Below, piece by piece: positions 53,364 through 61,769 of a stretch of DNA of 64,000 nucleotides. The stretch lies in assembly GCF_004681185.1 (NCBI RefSeq), contig NZ_SRIF01000013.1, positions 23,283 through 87,282 on the forward strand, in the 5' to 3' direction. The stretch's first letter is position 1. Each line of letters begins with the position of its first letter. Made by a program: the position numbers and the translations under genes. This stretch comes from Haloarcula amylovorans. Lineage in GTDB: Archaea; Halobacteriota; Halobacteria; Halobacteriales; Haloarculaceae. A model generated the notes under the pieces. It was given only the letters and a program-made list of their open reading frames with translations. It was not told where the DNA came from and ran no database searches.

Positions 53364-55466
53364 TCACTCCCTGCGGCCGCCATGGCCCGGATAGTCGCGC
53401 TCGAACCGGTCTTCGAGTTCCTCGTGAGAGATTTCGATGACCGTCGGTCGCCCGTGTGGGCAGGCGTAGGGGTTCTCGCAGTCGTCAAGTGCCGCCAGCA
53501 GGTCCCGCACTGACCCCTCGGTGAGCGACGTGTTGCCGGTGACGGAGGGGTAACAGGCGAGGTCGCCGAGCAGTTCGTCGGCGGCGGCCTCCACCGTCGT
53601 CGTGACCGACCCCTCGCCACTGACGAACGCACTCAGCACGTCTCGGACGATGTCCGGCCCGGCGGCGTCGGCGATGACGCCCGGGAGCGTCCGGACCGCG
53701 ACGCTGCGCTTGCCGGTGCGAGCGGTGTGAAAGCCTAGACTCGCCAGCGCGTCGCTCCGCTCCTCGAAGACGGCGGCTTCCCGGGCCGTGAGTTCGAGTT
53801 CGACCGGGTCGGCGAGCGCTTGCGTCGTCGTCTCGCCGGTGAACTGGGCCTGCAGTCGCTCGTAGTTGACCCGCTCGTCGGCCGCGTGCTGGTCTATCAG
53901 CACCAACCCGTCGTCGGTCTCGGCGACGACGTACGTCTCGTGAAGTTGGCCGAGGATGTGCATCGACGGGAGGGAGTCGTGGGCCGTCTCCGGGTCGTCA
54001 CCGAGTCGGGCCTGCTCGTGGCCGCCCGAGAACTTCCGGTCGGGCGACGGGTCGCTCGCGCCCGAACTGCTGCCAGTCTGCGCGGTCGATCCGTCGGCAG
54101 CGTCACCGGCTGACTCGTCTGTTGTCTCGGTCGGCATCGAATCGGCAGACGAATCGGTCGAAGTGGCATCGACTGGGGGCGAAGTCGACGGCGTGTCGGC
54201 CCGCTGGTCAGCCGTCCCGGTGGCCGATGGAGCAGGATCGTCGGTGGTCGAAGCCGTCTCGCTGGCCTCGACCGATTCGGCGTCGGCGGCGGTTCGACTC
54301 GAAGCCGCGCCGTCGCCGGTTTCACCGCCAGACTCGCTATCCGCGGGGGCTGGCGTCTCGCTCTCTTGCTCCGTCGCCATCGCTTCGGTCTCCGCTCGTT
54401 CGGGCGAAATTTCGGTCTGTTCTGGCTGTGACCGGCCGCGCGGGGCCGATGAGCGGAGTAGGCCCTCGTCGAGAAGGGCGTCGGCGACGGCGGTCCGGAC
54501 CTGTTCGTGGACCCCCTCGTCGTCGGCGAAGCGGACCTCCATTTTCCGAGGGTGGACGTTCACGTCCACGTCGCCCGCTGGCACGCCCAAGAAGAGGACG
54601 GCGAAGGGGTAGCGGTCGGGCGCTATCTGGGTGCCGTAGGCGTCCACGACGGCGTCGTGAGCCGTCTTCGCCCGGACGTAGCGGCCGTTGACGTACGTCG
54701 AGAGGTACTCTCGCCCGGCGCGGGTAGTCTCGGGGTGGGAGACGAGCCCCGAGACGCCGTCGAGGGGGCCAGCGGGCAGGTCGTCGCCCTCGACGGGGAT
54801 CATGGACTGAGCGACCTCGCGGCCGTACACCGACATGACCGTCTCGCGCAGGTCGCCCTGTCCGGTCGTGGCGAACGTCTCGCGGCCGCCGTGAGAGAGC
54901 GAGATGGCCACGTCGGGGTTCGCCAGCGCGTAACTCGTCACGATGGTGTTGACGTGAGCGAACTCCGTCGAGGCCTGCTTGAGGTACTTCCGGCGGGCGG
55001 GGACGTTGTAGAAGAGGTCCGCGACTTCGATGGTCGTCCCCTCGGGACAGCCGGCAGGACCGACCGACGTGACCTCGCCGCCCTCGACGACGAGTTCGGT
55101 CCCTACGTCTCCTCCGCGCGGGCGGGTCGTGACAGTCAGGCGCGAGACGGCCCCGATAGCGTGGAGCGCCTCGCCGCGGAAGCCGAGCGTGCCGACGCCC
55201 CCCTCTAAATCCTCGATATCGCGTATCTTCGAGGTTGTATGTTGCTCGACGGCGCGTTCGACGGCCTCGCGGTCCATGCCGACGCCGTCGTCGGTCACAC
55301 GGATGCCCTCGCTCCCGCCGCGTTCGACGACGACGTCCACCCGATTCGCGTCGGCGTCGATCGCGTTCTCGACCAGTTCCTTCACGACCGAGGCCGGTCG
55401 CTCGACTACCTCGCCGGCCGCGATGCGTTCGACCGTTCGCTCGTCGAGCTGCCTGATGTCCGTCAT
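53364..55466 (-). CDS. mutL: DNA mismatch repair protein MutL
   Basis: A 700-residue MutL. N-terminal GHKL ATPase motifs are visible: VERPASVVKELVENAIDADA, DDGVGMD and GTLGFRGEALHAIG. An acidic, low-complexity linker spans about 350-500. The C-terminal dimerisation domain has the endonuclease motif DQHAADERVNYE (near 527) and CPHGRPTVIEIS. It nicks the new strand in mismatch repair. MutS is not in this window. Confidence 0.96.
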   Translation of the reverse strand: MTDIRQLDERTVERIAAGEVVERPASVVKELVENAIDADANRVDVVVERGGSEGIRVTDDGVGMDREAVERAVEQHTTSKIRDIEDLEGGVGTLGFRGEALHAIGAVSRLTVTTRPRGGDVGTELVVEGGEVTSVGPAGCPEGTTIEVADLFYNVPARRKYLKQASTEFAHVNTIVTSYALANPDVAISLSHGGRETFATTGQGDLRETVMSVYGREVAQSMIPVEGDDLPAGPLDGVSGLVSHPETTRAGREYLSTYVNGRYVRAKTAHDAVVDAYGTQIAPDRYPFAVLFLGVPAGDVDVNVHPRKMEVRFADDEGVHEQVRTAVADALLDEGLLRSSAPRGRSQPEQTEISPERAETEAMATEQESETPAPADSESGGETGDGAASSRTAADAESVEASETASTTDDPAPSATGTADQRADTPSTSPPVDATSTDSSADSMPTETTDESAGDAADGSTAQTGSSSGASDPSPDRKFSGGHEQARLGDDPETAHDSLPSMHILGQLHETYVVAETDDGLVLIDQHAADERVNYERLQAQFTGETTTQALADPVELELTAREAAVFEERSDALASLGFHTARTGKRSVAVRTLPGVIADAAGPDIVRDVLSAFVSGEGSVTTTVEAAADELLGDLACYPSVTGNTSLTEGSVRDLLAALDDCENPYACPHGRPTVIEISHEELEDRFERDYPGHGGRRE

Positions 55467-55599
55467 GGCGTCCCCCGCATAGTCTTGCCCTGCGGTAGCG
55501 GGCGCGGCGACTTGAGACTGTCTGCTGTCGACATCGTCGGTCGGCGAGTATGGAAATAGTTAACACGGCACAGCCGAGACGTTTGATAGGTGAGACCCG

Positions 55600-55791
55600 A
55601 TGTGTCACCACAGAGGCTACACCCCAGAGTGGCGGAGTGAGCGTCCCGAGACAGCGACAGACGAGACGGAAGACGAGACGGCTACCGACGAACTACCGTC
55701 GTTCCTCAACGACGAGGCGGCCGAGGATGTGGAAGTGCTGACCGACGGCGGCGACGGCGACAACGGAGACAACGGCGACGACTCGGCGTAG
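55600..55791 (+). CDS. Small acidic haloarchaeal protein (MCHHRGYTPEWR type)
   Basis: A 63-residue protein starting MCHHRGYTPEWR, then an acidic, probably disordered tail with DGGDGDNGDNGDD. The N-terminal Cys-His-His is seen in a small protein family common in haloarchaea, of unknown function. It lies 39 nt before the next gene and could share its transcript. Confidence 0.65.
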   Translation: MCHHRGYTPEWRSERPETATDETEDETATDELPSFLNDEAAEDVEVLTDGGDGDNGDNGDDSA

Positions 55792-55830
55792 CGACCACCC
55801 CGTCTTTTCGCCGGTGTACCGCACAGTGAA

Positions 55831-57123
55831 GTGCGCTCGCAGCGAGACGACTACCAACGCCGACAGATGGAACAGTACGACCAGCTCTATCGACTGTACG
55901 AGAGCGCAGATACGGAGACGCTGCGGGCCTATCAGGAGTTCGTCGACCTCTTTCCACCGCTTCGGACCCGTGTCGCGCTAGACCGCTGGGAGAGCGTCCG
56001 CGAGGAACTCGACGAGCAGAAAGCCACCATCGCCGAGGAGTTCCCGGCGACGGGCGAGACGTACGCCGAAATCGCCGCACGGCTAACACGCGAGGAGGCT
56101 TTCACCGCGCTCGACCTCTACGCGAAGTACGGCCGGGCCGTGAACGTCCTCGTCTTGGACGTCGACGAGACGCTCCGGTCGGCCGGCGACACCGACAACG
56201 AGATTCCCCGCGAGACGCTGTACCTCCTCACCGAGTTCCACGAACGGGGCGTTCCCATCGTGGTCTGTACCGGGCAGACGTTGGAGAACGTCAAGGGGTT
56301 CTTGATTCAGGGACTGGGCAACGAAGTCGTCTCCTCGGGGTCGGTCAGCATCGTCTACGAGTCGGGCAACGGCGTCTTCACGCCGAAACACGGTTCCGAG
56401 ACCAAGCAGTTGCTCTACGAAGACCTCGATTCGACCGTCGTGGACATGTTCGACGCCGTGCGGGGCCGCGTGCTCTCGGAAGCCCCCGACAGCGTTCGCC
56501 ACGGCTGTCACCTACAGGGCAACGAGTTCAACGTCACGCTCAAGCCCAACGCCGAGGTCGGCAGTGAGACGGCCGTCGAGATTATCGACGAGGCGCTCGG
56601 CTACCTCTGTGGATTAGTCGGCGAGGTCGTCGTCGACGCCGTCGACGCGTCTGTCGAGGACCCCGCCGCGCTCGCCCGGACGTACTTCGCTCGGGACCCG
56701 GAGATACAGGCAGTGCTGGACGCCGCCGGCCGCTCGACCGACGCCGACGTGGACGCTGCTCCGGCTGCCGTCGTCGATATCTTCGAGCGCATCGACATCG
56801 GCTACTACGAGGGCGACGCCGCCGAACTCGTCAGCCTAGAACTGGACAAATCCGCTGGCGTCGAACAGGCCTTCGAGGTGCTCGACATCGACGACCCATT
56901 CGCGCTGGTGATGGGCGACAGCAAGAGCGACCTCCGCGTGATGGAATGGGTCGCCGAGAACGACGCCGGCATCGCTGCCGCGCCCCACCACGCTTCAGCA
57001 GCCGTCTTAGACCACGTACGGGACCAAGACGACCTCGTCTACGAGGCCGGCGAGGCCAGTTCCATCCTGAACGTCGTCTACGGACTGGCGCTGCTCGCGG
57101 AACTGGGCGAGCGTCGCTCCTGA
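55831..57123 (+). CDS. HAD superfamily hydrolase with helical N-terminus
   Basis: A 430-residue protein. A helical N-terminal region (1-105) precedes a HAD domain: motif I LVLDVDETLRS (near 111), motif II VVCTGQT, motif III lysine in ELDKSAGVEQAF, motif IV LVMGDSKSDLRVME. This Cof/SPP-like arrangement suggests a phosphatase of sugars or nucleotides. GTG 55831 with TCTTTTCG about 27 nt upstream favours a leaderless start. A stop-codon palindrome begins right after the TGA. Confidence 0.8.
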   Translation: MRSQRDDYQRRQMEQYDQLYRLYESADTETLRAYQEFVDLFPPLRTRVALDRWESVREELDEQKATIAEEFPATGETYAEIAARLTREEAFTALDLYAKYGRAVNVLVLDVDETLRSAGDTDNEIPRETLYLLTEFHERGVPIVVCTGQTLENVKGFLIQGLGNEVVSSGSVSIVYESGNGVFTPKHGSETKQLLYEDLDSTVVDMFDAVRGRVLSEAPDSVRHGCHLQGNEFNVTLKPNAEVGSETAVEIIDEALGYLCGLVGEVVVDAVDASVEDPAALARTYFARDPEIQAVLDAAGRSTDADVDAAPAAVVDIFERIDIGYYEGDAAELVSLELDKSAGVEQAFEVLDIDDPFALVMGDSKSDLRVMEWVAENDAGIAAAPHHASAAVLDHVRDQDDLVYEAGEASSILNVVYGLALLAELGERRS

Positions 57124-57209
57124 CTATAGTAGCCATTGAAAATCAATGCACACCCGACCACACTGCCGTCGTGTGGTCGGTGTGTAAATCGTTTCAATTG
57201 TTACTATAG
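57124..57209. repeat. Stop-codon palindromic element, copy 4 (divergent)
   Basis: CTATAGTAGCCATTGAAA (57124-57141) and TTTCAATTGTTACTATAG (57192-57209) are inverted arms matching at 16 of 18 positions. The loop includes GACCACACTGCCGTCGTGTGGTC, itself an inner hairpin, and GTGTAAATCG. It starts immediately after the HAD-protein stop codon. Confidence 0.8.
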
Positions 57210-57300
57210 CGGGACCGCAGTTCGCCACCACCATCCGGCTCCAAGTTCGTGTTACACGTCACCACACAACAGTTAGACGGCTCCGCATCGAACGCTACCT

Positions 57301-57807
57301 ATGGCGCTCGAACAGGTGTTCAAGCAGGTCCCGGACCCGCGCTCGCACTCGTTCCCGGAGTACACGCTCGGACAGGGCGACCCCGTCCGCCCGATCGCAG
57401 TCACCACCGACGAACTGACGGCGCTGCTCGATCTCTACGAGCGGTTCGCCGCCGTCGACCCGAGCGGCTTCGACAGCAATCCCTTCCTCCAGGCGACGAG
57501 TGACTTCCTGAACCAGACGTTCGGGACGACGCTCAAGCGACCGGACGAACAGTTACACGACGACATCGCGGCGATGCTCAACGACTTCTCCGACGACCTC
57601 GGTGGTCGTTCGCTCGGCGTGGTCGACGCGACCCCCGCGCACCACCGCACGCTCTATTTCTTCCTGACAAGTTGCAAAGCCTACCACCTCGCGCCGCACA
57701 TCCGCTTCTCGCCGGACGAAGCGGCCGTCCAGACGCTGTACGACGTCTACGAGCGAGTCAGCGACCAGGAGTTCTACCTGAAACGGCCCGAGACCGTATT
57801 GGAGTGA
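57301..57807 (+). CDS. Hypothetical haloarchaeal protein
   Basis: A 168-residue soluble, mostly helical acidic protein. Segments DELTALLDLYERFAAVD and AAVQTLYDVYERVSDQEFYLKRPE suggest helical repeats. No family is recognised. It precedes the AT-rich peptide cassette by 155 nt and has normal high-GC codon use, so it is probably not part of that cassette. Confidence 0.65.
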   Translation: MALEQVFKQVPDPRSHSFPEYTLGQGDPVRPIAVTTDELTALLDLYERFAAVDPSGFDSNPFLQATSDFLNQTFGTTLKRPDEQLHDDIAAMLNDFSDDLGGRSLGVVDATPAHHRTLYFFLTSCKAYHLAPHIRFSPDEAAVQTLYDVYERVSDQEFYLKRPETVLE

Positions 57808-57961
57808 TGGGTTTCTCAGAGGACGATAGTCGAGCTAGAGCCCATCTGCACTGATACGGAATGGGAAGGAGTGAAGACAACAGATATATCCACACATATT
57901 AGATATAATGTGAGAAATTTTAACTCTCTGCGGATTAGAAAATCAGCTGAAGTGTAGCGCA

Positions 57962-58234
57962 ATGATAGATGAAATCCAGAGCGAACTGTCGAGCTGCGAA
58001 CTGCTAGGTATCGCACTACTAACGACCGTCGCTCTCGCGTTCGGTGGTGTCGGCACCGTTTCGGCCGCTGCGTATTACGGCTATACCGGAGCGATGGGGG
58101 CTGCTGCCGTCGGTGGCGTCGCAACGGTCGGCGCAGCAGGCGTGAACGGTCTCGCAACCGCCGGCGCTGGCGTCGCTGTCGTCGCTGGGGCTGCAGTCGT
58201 AGCTACCGGTGGCGTCGCCGGCGCTGCGGCATAA
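57962..58234 (+). CDS. Gly/Ala/Val-rich secreted peptide precursor (bacteriocin-like candidate)
   Basis: A 90-residue peptide. Residues 1-13 are charged (MIDEIQSELSSCE), residues 14-34 form a hydrophobic helix (LLGIALLTTVALAFGGVGTVS), and after about residue 35 (AAAYYGY) follows a run of Gly, Ala and Val repeats to the end (GVATVGAAGVNGLATAGAGV). Length, leader-like N-terminus, and two downstream genes (two-helix peptide, SpoIIM/DUF95 protein) resemble circular-bacteriocin clusters. A TATA-like TTTTAACT lies at 57919-57926, and the surrounding sequence is AT-rich. No experimental support; identity as a peptide toxin is inference. Confidence 0.55.
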   Translation: MIDEIQSELSSCELLGIALLTTVALAFGGVGTVSAAAYYGYTGAMGAAAVGGVATVGAAGVNGLATAGAGVAVVAGAAVVATGGVAGAAA

Positions 58235-58252
58235 CCACTCTCTATCTATTTT

Positions 58253-58441
58253 ATGGCAGAATTAAACACAGTCGTCTGGCTCGGTATCGCAACTATCGGG
58301 ACGACGGCACTCTGTGCAATGACGAACATGCTCTTGTACGAATACAACCGAAACGGTGCCGTTGCCAGAACAGTCGTGCCCGCAGCGATCGTGGGAGGGT
58401 TCGGAGCGTTGCTACTGGTCTATGTTTCCTTCCTTGCCTGA
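58253..58441 (+). CDS. Two-helix small membrane peptide (possible immunity protein)
   Basis: A 62-residue protein with two membrane helices (residues about 5-25 and 39-60) and a basic loop (YEYNRNGAVARTV). Size and topology match small immunity peptides in bacteriocin cassettes. It lies 18 nt after the precursor gene and overlaps the SpoIIM start by 20 nt. Confidence 0.5.
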   Translation: MAELNTVVWLGIATIGTTALCAMTNMLLYEYNRNGAVARTVVPAAIVGGFGALLLVYVSFLA

Positions 58442-58970
58442 GAGCTACCGGTGCGCACTCGCTCGTTCGCGGAGCGAACTCGTCGCTGCTCTCTTCTTCT
58501 TTCTCCTCGGAGTAATAGTCGGTAGTTCGGATCCAAGCGCCGGTGCCAGCAGTGGGACACTACCGGAGTTTACCGTCGGCTATTTCATCCGGCACAACAC
58601 TCGGGTACTGTTCGGATTGTGGCTCGGTGCACCGCTGTTTGGAATACCGACGATCGTTGGACTCATCCTGAACGGCACTATCTTTTCGAACGCCGTTGTT
58701 ACTTCGCACGCCCCGTTGACGGAACGGTTCGCGCTCTTGTTCCCGCACGCGGTGTTCGAACTCTCCGGGATTCTCGTCGCCGGTAGCGTCGGCTTGAAAC
58801 CCGTCTTTACCTTCGGGAGATACGTGCGTGAAAAGCAATCACGTCCCCTAGAAGCTCTCGACGTTCGTGATACGTTGCGTCTCGCGATTATCTCGCTCGT
58901 ACTCATCGGCGTTGCGGGCGTCCTCGAAGCGCTCGTCACTCCTCTCGTCTACCAGACGGTTGCAGGATAA
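58422..58970 (+). CDS. SpoIIM/DUF95 family membrane protein
   Basis: A 182-residue protein with about five membrane helices. Typical SpoIIM/DUF95 features are RSELVAALFFFLLGVIVG, FIRHNTRVLFGLWLGAPLFGIPTIVGLILNGTIFSN, and FPHAVFELSGILVAGSVGLK. DUF95 proteins occur in sporulation, in circular-bacteriocin biosynthesis and export, and elsewhere. Start ATG 58422 is favoured; the open frame reaches further upstream inside the previous gene. It is last in the putative cassette and convergent with the Yip1-like gene (11 nt apart). Confidence 0.8.
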   Translation: MFPSLPESYRCALARSRSELVAALFFFLLGVIVGSSDPSAGASSGTLPEFTVGYFIRHNTRVLFGLWLGAPLFGIPTIVGLILNGTIFSNAVVTSHAPLTERFALLFPHAVFELSGILVAGSVGLKPVFTFGRYVREKQSRPLEALDVRDTLRLAIISLVLIGVAGVLEALVTPLVYQTVAG

Positions 58971-58981
58971 CCCCACGCAGT

Positions 58982-59401
58982 TCAGATGATTGAACTCAGC
59001 GGGAGAAAGAGCCAAAGGAGCGTTGGAACAACGACCGAACCGCCCGCTACTCGCCGCGAAACGTCGTAGAGGTTCTTTACCGCGAAGAACCACAGAAGCC
59101 CTTGCCAGAGCGTGAACGTGACAAACAGGAGCCGAGAGGTGAAGAAAATCGGATTGTTCCGAAGACTCGAAAAAAGCGCGGAGAACTGAGCGGGGTCGCT
59201 CGGGAACGAGACTTGCGTATACACGAGAAACGTGGCGACACCGGAGACGAGTCCAGAAAAGACAGCCGGCGTAAATCCCCACCCCACGAGTTTGAAGAGA
59301 TCGCGGAACGACTTCTGTGAAGCATTCAATTTCTCCATTGTTACGTAAATGATCGCCGTGACGGCGAACCACATGAGAAACACGCCGACGATGCTCAGCA
59401 C
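58982..59401 (-). CDS. Yip1-like membrane protein, N-terminus unclear
   Basis: From the GTG at 59401 the protein has 139 residues with about four helices (FLMWFAVTAIIYVTMEKL, GWGFTPAVFSGLVSGVATFLVY). The frame stays open upstream to 59626, encoding QFFRRKCQDPSLTGPILIVI, which is the conserved N-terminal part of Yip1-like proteins, but no ATG, GTG or TTG starts it (the first codons are TAT TAT ATA). An ATG at 59606 is in another frame. So the gene is N-terminally damaged, uses an unusual start, or contains a frameshift. It may belong to the adjacent peptide cassette. Confidence 0.7.
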   Translation of the reverse strand: MLSIVGVFLMWFAVTAIIYVTMEKLNASQKSFRDLFKLVGWGFTPAVFSGLVSGVATFLVYTQVSFPSDPAQFSALFSSLRNNPIFFTSRLLFVTFTLWQGLLWFFAVKNLYDVSRRVAGGSVVVPTLLWLFLPLSSII

Positions 59402-59817
59402 GAGTATCCTGACGTACGAGAATACCAGTATAAGTTGTGTCGTCGACGTTTTACCGAGCGCTGTGATGATTTGTGAGGTGACGACAGCAACGCTCAGAAC
59501 GTTGGCAATAGCTGTAGCGATAACTATCAGTATCGGGCCGGTGAGAGACGGGTCCTGACACTTCCGCCGAAAAAACTGTCGGGACTGTGAAGGAGGGCTA
59601 TCATTTACGTATATCCCGATATAATATCATCAAGTATAAGATTTTATTTATTTAAATTGTGACTCCTTTTATACTGCGTGCCGATTGCTCTTTCCGCCAC
59701 TCGGAGGCGACAGAGTGGCGCTGAACTCGGTCGTCGCCTTTTCCCAGCCCGAGCGCGGGATCACCGCACTGAGCGGCGAGACGGACAACATTTATCGACG
59801 CAGTCAGTTACGCCGGT

Positions 59818-59991
59818 ATGGTCCACTGCCCTGAATGCGACGCGACCCTCGACCGACAAGACGACGTGGAGTCCGTGGAGATGGACGCCGAAACCGGCTT
59901 CTTCAAGGCCTCCAAGCGGTTCTATCTCGTCGCCTGTAACGACTGCGGCGCGGCAATCGGTAGCGGCGTCGCCGGCGCGAAGGCCCGATAG
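59818..59991 (+). CDS. 57-residue zinc-ribbon protein
   Basis: ATG 59818 to TAG 59989-59991. Cysteine pairs CPEC (4-7) and CNDC (40-43) form a zinc ribbon; the rest (FFKASKRFYLVAC, GVAGAKAR) is conserved-looking. TTTATC at 59791-59796 fits a leaderless start. A stop-codon palindrome begins at its last codons. Confidence 0.72.
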   Translation: MVHCPECDATLDRQDDVESVEMDAETGFFKASKRFYLVACNDCGAAIGSGVAGAKAR

Positions 59992-60069
59992 TGATTACTG
60001 TCGGTCTGTTCCCCATCGACCGCACGAAGTCGTTCGGTCGTAGCGGTAAATCGCTACAGTAATCACTAT
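59988..60069. repeat. Stop-codon palindromic element, copy 3
   Basis: ATAGTGATTACTGT (59988-60001) and ACAGTAATCACTAT (60056-60069) are perfect 14-nt inverted arms. The loop includes CGACCG..CGGTCG and GCGGTAAATCG. It contains the zinc-ribbon TAG at 59989-59991. Confidence 0.85.
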
Positions 60070-60159
60070 GAGTACCGTCGCCGTTCTCGGAACTGACCTC
60101 GCAGTGATCCGATAGCGACAGCCACGACACATATCAGCATGGGCGGCGAACGGTGGGGT

Positions 60160-60660
60160 ATGCCACTCGACGTGCCGGTTCCAGACCCGCCGTCACTACG
60201 CGGGCCACAGCCACGAGGCGAGTACGAGGCCATCGGTAATCCGGTCGAAGACCCCGAAGACGACTACCGCAGGGAGGAGATAGAGGGATTCCTCCAGTCG
60301 GGCGCGTGGGCCGACGCCTTCGAGGAGTGGACGACACAGACAAGTCTGACCGAAGCGGACTTCACTGTCGTCACGGAGTACGACCTCGTCGAGCAACTGG
60401 ACTTCTACTGGGACCCCGGCGTCGACGAGGTGGGATATCAGTCCCCGACACTCCCCGAGGAAGCCGAGGACGAAGCCGACCTCGACCCCGGTGAAATCGA
60501 CGAAATCGAAATCGAGGTAGATTCACTCGGTCGCGTCGTCACGGAGATGCTCGAAAACGACTACCTCCGCCGGGACGACGAGACGTTCGGCTTCTTCGCC
60601 GACGACGCGCCGGAGAACACCTTCGACTACGAGGACGACGACCTGGGCGAGGGACTGTAG
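60160..60660 (+). CDS. Acidic haloarchaeal hypothetical protein
   Basis: A 166-residue, extremely acidic protein with no membrane segment. The N-terminal PLDVPVPDPPSLRGPQPRGEY is proline-rich, and the C-terminal third is mostly Glu/Asp (EEAEDEADLDPGEIDEIEIE). ATG 60160 is preferred over 60139 because ACATATC (60129-60135) is then at -27. Function unknown. Confidence 0.65.
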   Translation: MPLDVPVPDPPSLRGPQPRGEYEAIGNPVEDPEDDYRREEIEGFLQSGAWADAFEEWTTQTSLTEADFTVVTEYDLVEQLDFYWDPGVDEVGYQSPTLPEEAEDEADLDPGEIDEIEIEVDSLGRVVTEMLENDYLRRDDETFGFFADDAPENTFDYEDDDLGEGL

Positions 60661-60734
60661 GCGACGACAGCCGGCAGTATCTGCACTGAAACCGCAGAAG
60701 CGCGGCGACCATCTAATTGTATTCACAAGTAATA

Positions 60735-61154
60735 ATGCCGGTGACGTTATCGCCTTCGACAATGGACGGCGAACGCGGACTCGGAGAGTTAGAGACGATA
60801 CTGGCCGACCGACGGCGGCGCTATCTGCTCTACTGCCTTCACCTCCACTCGACGCCGCAGTCACTGCCCAGTATCGCTGATCAGATTACGGTCTGGGAGA
60901 CCGGTGACCCGGCGACCGAACGACTCGACGAGCGTCTGGAGATCTACATGTCGCTCTATCACGATCACCTCCCGGAACTCGTCGAAACCGGCGTCATAAC
61001 GTATCACCAGGCAGATGACGCCGTCGACTGGGACGGGCGTGTTACCCCGGAGCGGCTCGACTCGGGTCTCGAACGACGACTGTGTGAGGAACTCGACGCG
61101 CTGCTGGAGGCCGAGACCTGCACGTTTGACTGCGACGACGACGAAGACGTCTAG
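60735..61154 (+). CDS. DUF7344-like winged-helix protein
   Basis: A 139-residue protein with a haloarchaeal winged-helix-like domain: LGELETILADRRRRYLLYCLHLHS, then QITVWE and LYHDHLPELVETGVITYH. This build matches the DUF7344 group of putative transcription regulators. Acidic C-terminus with CTFDCDDDEDV. TTG 60717 or ATG 60735 could start; ATG is preferred. Confidence 0.75.
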   Translation: MPVTLSPSTMDGERGLGELETILADRRRRYLLYCLHLHSTPQSLPSIADQITVWETGDPATERLDERLEIYMSLYHDHLPELVETGVITYHQADDAVDWDGRVTPERLDSGLERRLCEELDALLEAETCTFDCDDDEDV

Positions 61155-61287
61155 AGCGGCCACCGCCTCGAATCCGCAGTGTAAGGGACCGATGAGGGGA
61201 GAGCGGTGGTCAGCGCTCTCGACCGTCGGCTGGTCGAGTGCTGCCGTGGCAACGTTCTTTCGGCTTCGCCTCCTACTCGAATACACA

Positions 61288-61578
61288 GTGTCAGACGAAG
61301 ACCCGTTCGACGACCTCGACATACCAGAAGACCCGACGGCGGACCTGGACCGTGCGACCCAACGGCTCACGGTCCGCACGGAAGAGCGCCGCTACGGTAA
61401 GAAGATGGTACTCGTCGAGGGGTTCGAAGACGAGGGCGACATCCAGGACCTCGCTTCGGACCTGAAGTCGTCACTCGGCACCGGTGGAACCGTCAAAGAC
61501 GGACGCATCGAACTGCAAGGTGACCACGCAGAGCGCGTCCGGGACCTCCTCGAATCGAAGGGCTATCAGATAGCCTAA
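61288..61578 (+). CDS. Translation initiation factor 1-like (SUI1) protein
   Basis: A 96-residue SUI1/eIF1 family protein. Conserved parts are RRYGKKMVLVEGFED, IQDLASDLKSSLGTGGTVKDGRIELQGDH and VRDLLESKGYQI. It helps start-codon selection by the small ribosomal subunit. The GTG start at 61288 gives the family length; upstream open frame is not used. Confidence 0.88.
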   Translation: MSDEDPFDDLDIPEDPTADLDRATQRLTVRTEERRYGKKMVLVEGFEDEGDIQDLASDLKSSLGTGGTVKDGRIELQGDHAERVRDLLESKGYQIA

Positions 61579-61682
61579 CGTCCAAACGGCAGCCCCTTTG
61601 AGAGGTGTGGGTCAGTAGGACGAACCAACGAATCGACGGAAGAGAGACGCCGTCGTACAGTCGATCTATCCCCCATGATTCG

Positions 61683-61769
61683 TAACAGCGGAACCAGTGG
61701 GGTAGAAAGTCAGTAACAGCGGAACCAGTGGGGTCGTGAGAGTGTCACTAACATCGGAACCCGTGGGGT
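61683..61769 (+). repeat. Three origin-recognition boxes downstream of orc1
   Basis: TAACAGCGGAACCAGTGGGG followed by T occurs at 61683-61703 and 61714-61734, and a diverged copy (TAACATCGGAACCCGTGGGG) followed by T at 61749-61769, overlapping the orc1 stop. The G-rich ends and 21-nt length match haloarchaeal ORB elements bound by Orc1/Cdc6. All three have the same orientation. Confidence 0.85.
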
